Below are positions 1-10,000 of a DNA stretch of 12,746 nucleotides, piece by piece. The DNA comes from Phycisphaeraceae bacterium (GTDB taxonomy: Bacteria > Planctomycetota > Phycisphaerae > Phycisphaerales > Phycisphaeraceae): the NCBI GenBank assembly GCA_016763955.1, contig JAESSU010000352.1:1-12746 (forward strand), given 5' to 3'. A program made the translations under genes and the position numbers. Numbering within the stretch: the stretch's first letter is position 1; every line of letters begins with the position of its first letter. Under the pieces are notes generated by a model that worked only from the letters and a program-made list of their open reading frames with translations, was not told the DNA's origin and did not search any database.

Positions 1-300
1 ATCACTGCTATTCACACCACCGCCGATGCTGGCTAGGCCATCTAGGCCATTGTTGTCATACAGCCATGTATTATCAAAACCAAGTGCTTGAGCGTAGATG
101 GTGTAGATATTACGAATGATATTGTCGGTCAAGGTTTCATTGTGGTCTGCATTATTGAGCAGGGAAGCAAATGTGTCTTCAATATTAAATGCATCAATAC
201 TGATAGGGTCTATTGCGTTCCCAAAACCATCGGTAAATTCTGTTGCTGTCCCACCCTCAAAGTTCAGGTAGACCAACTGTTTGGCAGCATTCTGAGTTGT
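1..300 (-). other. Start of an unidentified domain (VYLNFEGG strand), cut by the window edge
   Basis: After a linker (DEIIGYQPGTTQN) comes AAKQLVYLNFEGGTATEF, then a mixed helix/strand stretch with NIIRNIYTIYAQALGF. A 'VYLNF/DF-x-G' strand followed by such a segment recalls the beginning of secreted zinc-metallopeptidase-like domains seen after PPC domains in large bacterial extracellular proteins. No HExxH or other catalytic motif lies within the window, so this remains a weak suggestion. Confidence 0.3.
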
Positions 301-3300
301 TCCAGGCTGATAACCAATTATTTCGTCAATTGGATCACCAAAGGAATCAACGGGGATATCGATGTTCGATGCAAAGTCCGTGAGTTCCACAAGTAACTCA
401 AATTCAGAGTTGATCGCAAAGTCAAAACCAAAGGATACAGAGTCTACAACCAAGAAGTAGGTGCCATCTTCAGGCAGTTGCAAAGCTTGGAAGTTGGTTT
501 GCGTGAATGTGTCATTGTTACTGTCATATCCAAACTGTGTATTTTCATAGTTGGCAACGAGTTCGAATGTGTCATCACCGATATTGGCTGTGCCTTGATC
601 ATCTTGTTTAAACAGGCCGATGACTGCTTGGTCAAAGCCGGAGTAGCTATAGCTAAAGAATTGATCTGCACTGGCTTCGAATGCAAAAATATTTGCACCA
701 GCGGTGTTAATCGGGCCAGTCCAAAGCGCTTCGGTATTGGCTTCTAGGTCTTGAAGATCAAGCAACGCAGTGATGAATTCACCATTTTCGATAAAGCCGC
801 TTTGAGTAATTGTTTCGTAGATACCGCCCGCAAAGCCATCGGAATCACCATCAATCACCGTGCCTGCAATGTCATCCACTACACCATTGGTTGTATCCAC
901 TACACCGTCTTGATTAAAATCACTTAAGGCAGAGCGTGAGTGAGCACCTGTATCACTGCCAGTTGAGCCTGAGCGGTCAAGCAAGGCCGCATGACCATCA
1001 GACCCATCGGAAATGGTGATGCGGGTTAATGGGCTAAAGCCATCAAACGCCGTACTCTTAAGTCTCACAACACCCACGAGGTTGCCCACGCTGTTGGTAC
1101 GAGTGAGATATTCAAACTCAACATTGTTTAAGATCGTAGTGCTTGTGGAGTAGTCATACAGCGTGATTGAGCCTGCCACATCAAAGCCCGATCCAATGGT
1201 GATTGCGTTGTCCCCATCACCGTCAGACGAAAGTGAAATGCTGTTGGCATTAAGTTCTTCATTGAAGACGATTTCAATCACCGAGTCAGAAACCTGAGTT
1301 GTGGAGACGACTTGTGGGCCGCCGGGACGGTCATTGTAAGTGCTCAGATGGATGACATTGTTTTGTGTGCCATTGATTAGCTGAGGCACACTGTCGGTTG
1401 CAACAATCAAGTTGTACTGACCGTTGTTTGGATCGGTGTTACTTGCCTTAGTCACGGTGACGTTGTCAATGGAGCTCGGTAGGATGCCCCCCGATTCCAC
1501 GGAGATGAAGGTGCTTTGGCCGTTGACGATTTCTGTGTGATCATCAAAGAAGAACGCATTGATTTGGCCTGGTGTGACTTGACCACGTCCAGCAGCGGGC
1601 AAGACACCTGCTGCTAAGACGGTGTCCACCATGGTGTTGATCGTCGCATTGGTCAGCGAGCCGCCGGTGATCATATCATCGCCGGTATTAAGCTTGCCAT
1701 CAGCACCCAACCAAGAACCATAAAGTAAGTAGGAATCAGAAACGGTTCCTGTGATATTCAGGTTTGTTCCACCTAATGCGACATTGAAGATTGCCGAGTC
1801 GATATCGGTGAAGGTTGCATTAGCTACTGTTCCAAAGATCGAGATTGTTCCTTGATGCGTGCCAGTTGCGTTAATTGAGCCGACATCACCGTTAATTTGG
1901 ATCATTGAGTTGGCACGGGTGCCTCCGGTTAATGTGAGTAAGGAGGTGTCGCCGTCAATGACGATATGAGCATTGTCCCCAAGTGTCTGAGCTGATGTAA
2001 AGTTGATTGCGGTGTTACTTTGGAAGTGGCCATCGAATGAATTATATGCTGTGAACTGATTGATGTTATGGTCCACAATGATATTGGAATTCGAGCTGGC
2101 CCCCTCGTGGATTTGTAGGATATTAGAACGTCCCACATGGATCGTACCATCTGAATCACCGAACAGTATTGTTTGATAGTTGTAGTCATGCGTGTCAATG
2201 ATGGCATCTGTGCCAAAGGTTTCAGGCAACCCACTATTGTTCCCAAGATTGAAGAAATTGAGATCTTCACTGACGACTGATCCATTAAAATCGGAACTGA
2301 TCACAGAGATATTATTGATGAGGTTGTTAGCTGCAATGGTGCCATCGAAATCACCACGAATATTAAATATTTCATAGACACGGTCATCGTTACTGGTGTT
2401 GGTGACGATACGGCCTGAGAAAGATTGTGTATGCGGTGTGGTTGTGTAGTTAGGTGCGGTAATATCACCGTAGGAAATACGTCGAGCATTGATACCACCG
2501 AGTTGTTCCATGGTGGTGCCTAAGAAGGTGATTGCCTGCCCCTCAGAAAGACCTATTAAGTCCCCTGATGTGTTGTATTCCAAGTCAGTGACCGTGGAGG
2601 CAACTGAGCCTGATTCGGTCATTGCTGTCACCGTCGCGTTATCCGTGTTGATACTCACCAGACGACGCATTGTTGAATCAATACCAATGAGCTTGCTGTT
2701 AACAGAGTCATAAGTAATGCTGCTGATTTGGACCAGCGTGCCATGTGTATCTGTGAGTTGACCAAGATCGGTTAGTGCATTGGCACCGTTAATCATCCAT
2801 AGATGAGGGGTCTGGCCGGTGGTGACGAGGTAGGTGGTATTAGTATCTACAACGGTCAGGCTTGAGCCGAATTGATTATCACCAAGTAGTAGTGATAGGG
2901 TTTGGTTGAATTCAAAGGATGCGGCGTTGAGATTGATTTCACCAAGTATTGATGTGAGGCTGCCTGCGGTGGCACTTTGGAATAGTGAGGCATTGGTTCC
3001 GGGGACGGTGTAACCAAATGCAATTTCGTTGCCACTGACAATGCCCATCGCAAAGGTGTCAATGTCGTCATTCCCTGCACTCGCTGCGGTGGCTAAAGTG
3101 AAGTTGTATTCATACGTCACGCCGCTGTCAGGAGTCGTGATTGCGGTGGTGAACAAGGTTGTATCAATCCCACTGTTCTTGCCTTGGAGGATCAGATTGC
3201 CCGCTGCATCAAAGCCAATACCGTCAATGGTCAGGGTGCTGGTGGCCAGATCGATTCCAGTGCTTGTCGCATCCTTTGTGACTTCGACGGCAGTCGCGCC

Positions 3301-3846
3301 AGTTGCAGTGAAACGATAAAGATGATTTTCGTTGGCAACTGTGTCTCGTGTCACGACATAGAAGTTGCCATCCACTGCATTGTAAGCAAAGCCCGCAAGT
3401 GTTGAAGTCGCAGGAGCACTTATGCCTGTGAGGGTCTTGCGAGCAAGGACCGCAGAAGTGGGGCTATGAGCGGTGAGATAATCATCTGTACCTTCAAGTT
3501 CTGCCTTGTCAATTTGCATCAGGACATAACTGCTTGCAGTCGCAAAGCCATTGCTGTTACTAATTATTAGCAGGTCATCATTTGCATCAAAGGCAAGCTG
3601 GAGAATGGTGCCATCGTAGTTAAAGCCCAGTACGTCACGGATAATACCTAAGGTATTAATGTTGACTGTGACAGGATCGATTTGCACGATGGTATCAGTT
3701 GTGCCTGAGGAGTCGATCGCAAAGACACGGCCTTGGCTGTTGACGGTCAAACCCGAGAGATTTGTTGTGTCAATGTTGGTTGCAACTTCATTGCTAGGCA
3801 AGAAACTGTTGTCCGTCGCCATGGCAATGAGACTACCACCTGCGTC
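1..3846 (-). CDS. Downstream part of the same giant protein, partial, open to the window edge
   Basis: The codons directly after the TAA stay open in the same frame for 1,282 codons to the window edge; I read every in-frame triplet and found no stop. Composition matches the upstream part, including absence of Cys. Order of domains: rest of a propeller-like region, beta-solenoid, Big_5/SbsA Ig-like domain, DxDxDG loops, PPC-like domain, and the start of a further domain with the motif KQLVYLNFEGG. The first ATG is at 3820-3822, 24 bases after the TAA. A weak AGGTGG lies 13 bases before it, too far for a convincing ribosome binding site, and the ATG sits in the middle of a propeller blade with no signal peptide after it. 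Independent translation from there is therefore unlikely to give an exported protein. The C-terminus, with any sorting signal or catalytic residues, lies outside the window. Confidence 0.85.
33..50. repeat. Perfect 9-bp tandem duplication
   Basis: The unit ctaggccat occurs twice head to tail (33-41 and 42-50). On the minus strand it encodes the repeated Gly-Leu-Asp-Gly-Leu part of NNGLDGLASIGG. Being a multiple of three, it keeps the frame. Confidence 0.9.
385..765 (-). other. Second PPC-like beta-sandwich domain
   Basis: The motif order is NTAGANIFAFEASADQFFSY, AVIGLFKQDDQGTANIGDD, FELVANYEN, then LQLPEDGTYFLVVDSVSF (from 477 leftward) and FELLVELTD. The 'LPEDGTYFLVV' strand is the usual last part of a PPC domain (A-x-x-G-x-Y-x-L-x-V). 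It resembles the PPC-like domain at 10036-10530 only in pattern, so the two are not a recent duplication. PPC domains often sit next to peptidases, which fits the next segment. Confidence 0.6.
814..921 (-). other. Two DxDxDG calcium-type loops (dockerin/EF-hand-like)
   Basis: The first loop (886-921) reads DFNQDGVVDTTN, with Asp/Asn at positions 1, 3, 5, 9 and 12 of a calcium loop. The second (starting at 850) reads DGDSDGFAGGIYE, with Asp at 1, 3 and 5 but less regular spacing afterwards. Dockerin and thrombospondin-type-3 repeats use the same pattern. Calcium binding is inferred. Confidence 0.55.
874..906. repeat. 12-bp direct repeat, 21 bp apart, inside the calcium-type loop
   Basis: The sequence atccactacacc is at 874-885 and again at 895-906. 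The 21-bp offset equals seven codons and gives GVVDTTNGVVDD in the protein. It is probably a small in-frame duplication within the loop region. Confidence 0.85.
967..1323 (-). other. Big_5 / SbsA-type Ig-like domain
   Basis: The segment starts PQVVSTTQVSDSVIEIVFNE, continues ELNANSISLSS and ends SPLTRITISDGSDGHAALLD. The pattern 'V-x-x-x-x-SDSVIEIVFNE-x-L' is the typical opening of bacterial Ig-like Big_5 (SbsA) domains, where the F-(S/N)-E/K-x-(L/M) strand is followed by a description of an allowed value. Known role of the family: spacer or carbohydrate/cell-surface domain in S-layer and other extracellular proteins. Confidence 0.65.
1330..2460 (-). other. Beta-solenoid segment 4
   Basis: Turns include FNIRGDFDGTIAANNLINNI, GDSDGTIHVGRSNILQIHE, HIVIDGDTSLLTLTGG, INGDVGSINATGTHQGTISI and FGTVANATF. 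A loop at 1675-1719 (WLGADGKLNTGDD) matches the DG-x-(F/L)-x-x-x-DD loops of segment 3. A beta-rich end part (HTEIVNGQSTFISVESGGI, NGQYNLIVATDSVPQ) leads into the Ig-like domain. Confidence 0.6.
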
Positions 3847-4080
3847 TTATTCCAAACCCGTGAGATTCGCAACATCGCTGGCATAGGTGTTTTGCAGCGC
3901 GCCCATGCTGTCGTAGACATCAATCATGCCTTGAGTTGTTGTCACATCATTAACTGTAGTGGACACAACATAGTAGGAAGCCGTATTGCCACTTATGGCA
4001 TCGGTGGTGCTTAGCAAGTAATTGGTGTCCGGGGTTGTGTCTCCAAAGAAGCTTGCTGTGCTGATGGTTGTTGTGTCAAA
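2470..4080 (-). other. Propeller-like repeat region 3, spanning the TAA
   Basis: Blade-like strands run across the stop without change of style: MIDVYDSMGALQNTY and NLTGLE before it; GGSLIAMATDN, LTVNSQGRVFAIDSSG, LAFDANDDLLIISN, FAYNAVDGNFYVVTRD, IGFDAAGNLILQGKN, ITYDSVNSKLIGIDS and LEYNTSGDLIGLSEG after it. The shared core is an aromatic residue, then Asp/Asn, four or so polar residues and a hydrophobic strand. Known for DUF4394 and similar propellers: this is one outer-to-inner strand turn of a blade. The continuity of the repeat is the best evidence that the TAA lies inside a former single domain. Confidence 0.65.
3847..3849 (-). other. Single in-frame TAA interrupting the giant reading frame
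   Basis: The local reading is NLTGLE-TAA-DAGGSLIAM. Within the same protein the matching blade segment around 2548-2595 reads TDLEYNTSGDLIGL, and its codons TTG GAA TAC align with TTG GAA TAA. Other blades also carry Tyr or Phe there: ITYDSVNSKLIGI, FAYNAVDGNFYVV, IGFDAAGNLILQ, LAFDANDDLLII. TAT or TAC becomes TAA by one base change. The frame is open by 2,946 codons on one side and 1,282 on the other. The sequence alone cannot distinguish a nonsense mutation, a sequencing error and read-through. Confidence 0.85.
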
Positions 4081-7000
4081 ATCTGTGCTAATAAGTGTTA
4101 AGAATTGTATATCACCCGCGACATTGATCCGAGCAGTGGGGTCAATGGTACCTAGTTCGAATTCTTCCATTCGACCTGAAATATAACCTGTGAAGTTCGC
4201 TGCAACCTGCAATGAGTCAGCAGCGTTTGTGTTGGTCATGCGAATGCGTGAGACTTCATTGGTCGCATCAATCCACAAGTCCGGCGTACTACTGTCACTG
4301 TCTCCAGCAAGCACGAGTGAACCGGATGTGCCATTGAGATTAAAGAAGTCAAGATTGCCGATCTTCACATCATCTGTGGTGATAATCTGACCGATTTGAA
4401 TGGTGTCATTCGCAGTATTCGTACTGTACTGAATGGTCACAGAGGTCTGCGTGAAGTTGGTGTTGGCTGCACCCTTGACGATGTAGATAGCGTCAATCAA
4501 GTCATCGCCTGTATTTGAGTCATATACATAGACCGTGTCTGGGCCGAAGACTTGAACCTTGATCAAGCCGTTGGCAACGGCGTACGTCACATTGCCAGAA
4601 GCTTGTGTCTGTGGGCTACCATTAAGTGTATGGCCAAGTGATGCAAGGAAGTCTGTCGTACTAGGATTAACGACAACGCCAGCCAATCCGCTAGTGTTGG
4701 TTTGAATTTTCGAGTCTGCTGCGACGTAGCTAGTCCCATCAAGATTGCCGCTAATGTTGGTGATTTGGCTGATACCGCCACCTTGATAGGTTCCTGCATC
4801 AGAGATGTGAATCAAGCTGTCATCCATTGTGCCAAAGACACCGTCATTACCGACATCAATACCTGCTACGACATCAACGTTAGTCGATGATCCTGTGCCT
4901 AGGGCAACCGTGCCAAGGTCACCGTAGTAGAGCATGCGGTCTGCACGTCCAAGTAGGTCTGCACGCTCATTTGCGGATAGGCCGTCGGGGCTACCTATAT
5001 CAACCGTTGTCATCCCATTGGTATTACGGTTTAGTGCATCTGCAATTGCAGAATGCCCAAGGACAAAGCCTGAGACCACGGTACTGTTGGAGATGCTTGT
5101 ATTAGCACGGAAGGTGTTAATGTCATGTCCGGCAGCAATGATGCTGTTAGAGATTACTTTTGCGGTGAGATTGACGATTTTCTCAAGCGTGCCGCCTTCG
5201 AGGGTGTCCGCCATCGTGGGGAATCCTGTGCCGTTGTTTGCTGATGCGAACATGCCATCGTTACCGGCAGACAGACCTGCTTGAATGATCGAGTCCTCAA
5301 TATCTTGGGTTACAGTGATGTTATCAATACGTCCGCCAGCGACGATCACGGAGTCTTGAATATTTCTCGCAGTAAGATGTTCAAGTCTGCTGCCTACGAT
5401 CAGATCACCATGCATATCGCCTGTGACGAATAACCAGCCATTGCCATCAATATTGAGTCGAGCGTTACTCGTTGAATCGGTACCAAAGTCTCCCTTGACG
5501 ACGACGGTGGCGTTTTCGCCGAAGTTCGCGGTGCCATCCATATCACCGTTGACGGTGAAGGTTGGTCGGCTGCCATTGATGGCATTAACAGTTAGATCAC
5601 CCTTGAAGTTTCCGCCGATGGTTGCATTGGATAGATCGCCTAGTGTCACTGAAGCGCCGTCTTCAACATTGCCTGTGACGTTAAACGTATTGGTGTGATA
5701 TTCACTGTTGATATTAACACCACTTTGGATATCACCGCCAAGTGTCATGGAGGTGAGCTGGCGTGCATTGATGGAGCTTGTTGCAAGCAGATCACCGCGT
5801 ACTTGTGAGGCAGTGGATGTGCTGCTGGCTGTTGAGCTAAAGCTGTTGATTGAGCCATTGGTTGCGACGACTTGAGCATTGATATTGCCGTTGCTCACTG
5901 AGACGTTGCCAATATCACCAAAGGTTGAAGACAGGGTCATTCTGTGATCAAGTCCCAAGCTGCCGTTGGCAACCGTGACTGCGTTGATGTTTCCACCAGC
6001 CATCACATCACCTGTGATATGACCCTTATTAGCCGTGATGCTGTTGAGGAATCCATGAACAATCACATTGCCACTAATCAGTGACAGTCCGAATTGAGCA
6101 AGTGTGCCAGCGACTGATTGTGTCTGGAAGAGCACATCGTCTGTGACGTTGTCACTGATTTGGTAGAACAGGCCATCATTATCTGAGGTGTATCCTGTTG
6201 CATTGTTAACTGCACCAATTTCAGAGAGTGTTACTGTGTTGAAACTACTTGCCGAGGACCTGGAATAGGATGGAATTTGTAGTGAGTAATTGCTACTGAT
6301 GTTCGAGAAGCCGGAAAAATTCGGTAGCGAGAAGCCTATTGATGGGAAGAATGCCGTTGCGGAGACAAAGCCGCTAAGCAAACCGGGGATACTAAAGCTA
6401 GTGATGTTGGGGTTGGATAGTTCAATGATACTGCCGTTATCAGGGTCCGTAGAGTCGGTGATAAACAAGCGGAGATTGCCATCTGCGTCGGTGTCCATCG
6501 CAGAGACGTACATTGTTGCCGGCGTAAATCCGCCACTTGTTGGCAGGTCGATAGGCCCTGTATTGGTACTCGAAAGAGCGACACTACCATCAAGTCCAAC
6601 GATCTTATAAAGTTGGTTACCGTAATTAGTAACTCCCTTGATTGCATTGACCAGATACAAATTGCTACCGACAAATGACAATGAACTGTATTGTTCAGTT
6701 ATATCAAAATCGATGTCCAAGTCTAAGATATCAGTCGCTAAACCATTTGTGATATCAATCACAAACAAGTGCAATTGACCGTTAGCAGCAGTGCCTATGT
6801 CCGTTGGATCATTTGCAACGACATACAGTTTAGTGCTGTCAGTTGGATCAACTTCGATGGCTTGTACGTTCGTTAGATTTGAACCATCATTTAACGTGCC
6901 TCGGAGTGTGGACGAGTTAAACGTACCATCTGCATTGCGTAACAAGTAATAGAGTTCAAAGGCACCTGCGTTTTCATTGATGACATAGAACTCAGTGCTT

Positions 7001-10000
7001 GATATCGCAGTGAGGTCGATGACGTTTGTGAAGCTGGTTCCTAGTAGGGCACCGACATTGGGTGTTAAGCGATTCGCTCTGATTTGGCTAGTAACATTGC
7101 CGTAAACTTGAACGTCACCTTCGATGACACCGTTAACTAGGAGTGTGCCAAGATCGCCTTCAACGAGCAGGTCCATTAACAAGTCGCCGCCTAGACGACC
7201 TGTGTTCGCGGAGTTGTCTGTCGTGCCGACGTTCATGGTTCTCAGGTCGCCGGTAATGACCAGTGATCCGGTTGCATCATCGCCTACGTTAATGGTTGTG
7301 ACATCACCATCGACAAAGAAGTTGTCACTCGATAGCGAATGATTAACGTCTAAGAGCACAAGTGCTGGGAGGTTGGAATTAGCACCTTGTAATTCAATAA
7401 AGCCTGTCAGATCGCCATCAACGTTAATGGCGTTTGTTGAACCTGCCACAGTTAGGCGGCCGTCCATATTGCCCGTCACGGAGAAGCTATTAAGGAAGCC
7501 GTTATAACCTTCGACGGTTAATGATGAATCAATATCAAAATCGCCGCCGATAGAGAAGTTCGTTACTTCGCCCGCAATGTGGATATTGGAACCTAGCAGA
7601 TCTGAACCCGCTGAGAATGTCCCCACAGTACCTGCGGTGAGTTCAAGTCCTTGAATCACGTCAGTGATTTGGAAGTTTGTAATTTGATTGACGAAACGAA
7701 TTTCACTTGGATGATACCCATTTGCAGTCTCACGAACTTGGTATGCCCTAAGGGTATTAAGGTTTCCAGTACCGGTCATCTGGGTATTCGCGAGGAGACC
7801 TGCTTGGAAGATGTCTGGGACACCAGCGGCCGTACCTGTGTCTTGGAGATTGCCAAATAGCCCCAGCGTTAGTTGATCAATGACAGTGCCTGCTTTGAAG
7901 TTAGCGAGCATGCTCGACAAATCAGCAGGTGTCATGTCATTGGAGAATGCCAGGTATTGGATCAAGTCATTAAGTGGGCTGCCAATGCCATCAATTTGCA
8001 TGGAAGGTCTAGCGCCCAGTGAGTAGCTTGTTGGGTCTAGGAAGCCTCCTGTTGTATCTAAGACGATTGAATTAAAGTCATTGCCACCTTTGAATACGAC
8101 ATCGCGGATACCGTAGCCATCGACTGTGAAGTTGCCGTAGTCATTACCTTCTGCAATTAAGAACAGACTGTTAAGAAGTCCAAAGCCATTGTCTACCACA
8201 AAATCATTAACTTGGTTGGCAGCGATATTCGAGCCGATCATGCCCCCATTGCCCGTCATAGAGATTCGATCGATACCGCCACTGGCATTGTAACGTCTGA
8301 GTGCACGCTGATACTGGGCGTTTAAAATATCGCTGTCCTCAAACGATAAGCCTGTGGTTACGGGTACTGTCGGTTGGGAGAAGGCTGTTGTTGATAGTGA
8401 ATAAACTGATGTAAACTCAACCGATTGTGCAACATCGTTAAGAACCATGATATTGCTATTTGCGATGACGCCATTAATCAAGCTGATATTGCCGATGCCT
8501 TGTTGGGAAACAATATTGCCATAGATGTCCGAGCCTTCGCCTTGATTAACCACATCAAAGATGAACCCTTGAGAGTAGATGCCCGACTGAGCAAATTCAC
8601 CATTGCCAGAAGCCGCTAGACCTTCACCGATGTTAACGTAGTAAATATCTCCCGTGGCAAAAATCGGAGCACTGATACCTTCAAAGATATCTGACTGGTT
8701 GATATTGTCATGGTTGACGTTAACCGTCCCAATGTAGCCATCAACGATAACGTTGCCCAGACCTTCATGTGTTGTAATTGTGTTTACGTTGCCAGAGACA
8801 ATACCGATGTGTTGATTAAGGAATGGATAGACATCTGAGATCACTTGGCGTGGGCTAATGGTTGTGCCTGTTGATGAAGTGGCCAATCCCAAAGACCCAT
8901 TGGAGAACAATGAGTCGATACTCGCTGCTGAAACGTTGACGATATCACCCTTGGTGTTGTTGTGGATTTGATAGAAATCACCGACGCCCACAGTCTCGCC
9001 CGTGGTGGTTGTACTACTGCCGGTGACTTTCCACACGTCAATTGCGGTGTTGTCAATGGTATTGATTACAACTTGTAGAAGCGGACCTACAATAAGGTTT
9101 CCATCGGTATCTACTTCTGGGGGGGTCTCAATACTAGTGACTTGTTCGTCTGGGTTAATGACTGGGGTTCCGGTACCTAGTGCAATAATAGTGCCTATTT
9201 CAGCACGATTGCCCACACCATTAGAATAACCTGCCACGCTCACGCCATCGGAGGATGTGAGGCTAATTAGAACTTGGCCACCACTGCTACGAACGCCGTA
9301 TGTTACATATTCGAGATTGGCAAGTACGGTCACTAGACCACTGGTTGCGTCGGTATTTATCGTGCTATCCAAGGGCGCGATTGTTAGCTTGGCACCCGAG
9401 TCATCAATCAGAATAGTACTTTCACCTGCGGCTAGCACGGTCGAAGTTGCCAGTCCGCCACCAAAGAAGCTGTCCTGATAAACATTGCCTCCGACATTAA
9501 TGAATCGAACGTTACCGCCTAGCCCGGTGTCGATTGATGTGCCGTTACCTAAGATGCCAAAGTTCCCTTCGACGTCGATTAAGTCAATCACACCATCAAG
9601 ATTTAGATTGTCAGCATTAACTTGAATACTGCTAGAATTTACCGTTCCCATGTCACCTGCACGTATGACACCAAGGCCCGCATCGATGGTGATATCCACA
9701 TAGACGGTTGATAGACCATCGATGACTTGGAGGTCGCCGCCAACGATTGCAGAATCCAGATTCAGATTACCGACTGTGGATTGGATCAGCCCGACATCGC
9801 CATCGGCTACTTCAATGTTTAAGCCATTAAAGTCTTCACTAGCGATGCCAATGGTGCCTGCAATATCAACTCGCAAATCACCACGTTGGACATTAATATT
9901 AGGACTGCCTTCAAATCCGTGTCTGTAGAACTGGGTATCGGTGACCCATACAGCACCTAGATCACCGTTGCGGACGATTAAAGATTCAGCTGCGAGACTA

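Noticed and set aside
3820..3822. ATG 24 bases after the TAA as the start of an independent downstream gene
   Set aside because: It lies inside a propeller blade, has only a weak AGGTGG 13 bases away, and is not followed by a signal peptide. Blade similarity shows the stop and this ATG belong to one former repeat.
3836..3849. Terminator or intergenic spacer at the TAA
   Set aside because: I see no inverted repeat followed by a T run around the stop, and codon-like sequence continues immediately after it in the same frame.
8041..8100. RTX-type calcium nonapeptide (GGNDFNSIVLD)
   Set aside because: It is a single partial match without tandem GGxGxD copies, which fits an ordinary solenoid turn better.
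9119..9125. Run of seven G (C7 on the coding strand) as a frameshift or phase-variation site
   Set aside because: The frame is intact through it and the local protein (SIETPPEVDTDG) reads as a normal linker. Seven bases alone are weak evidence for phase variation.
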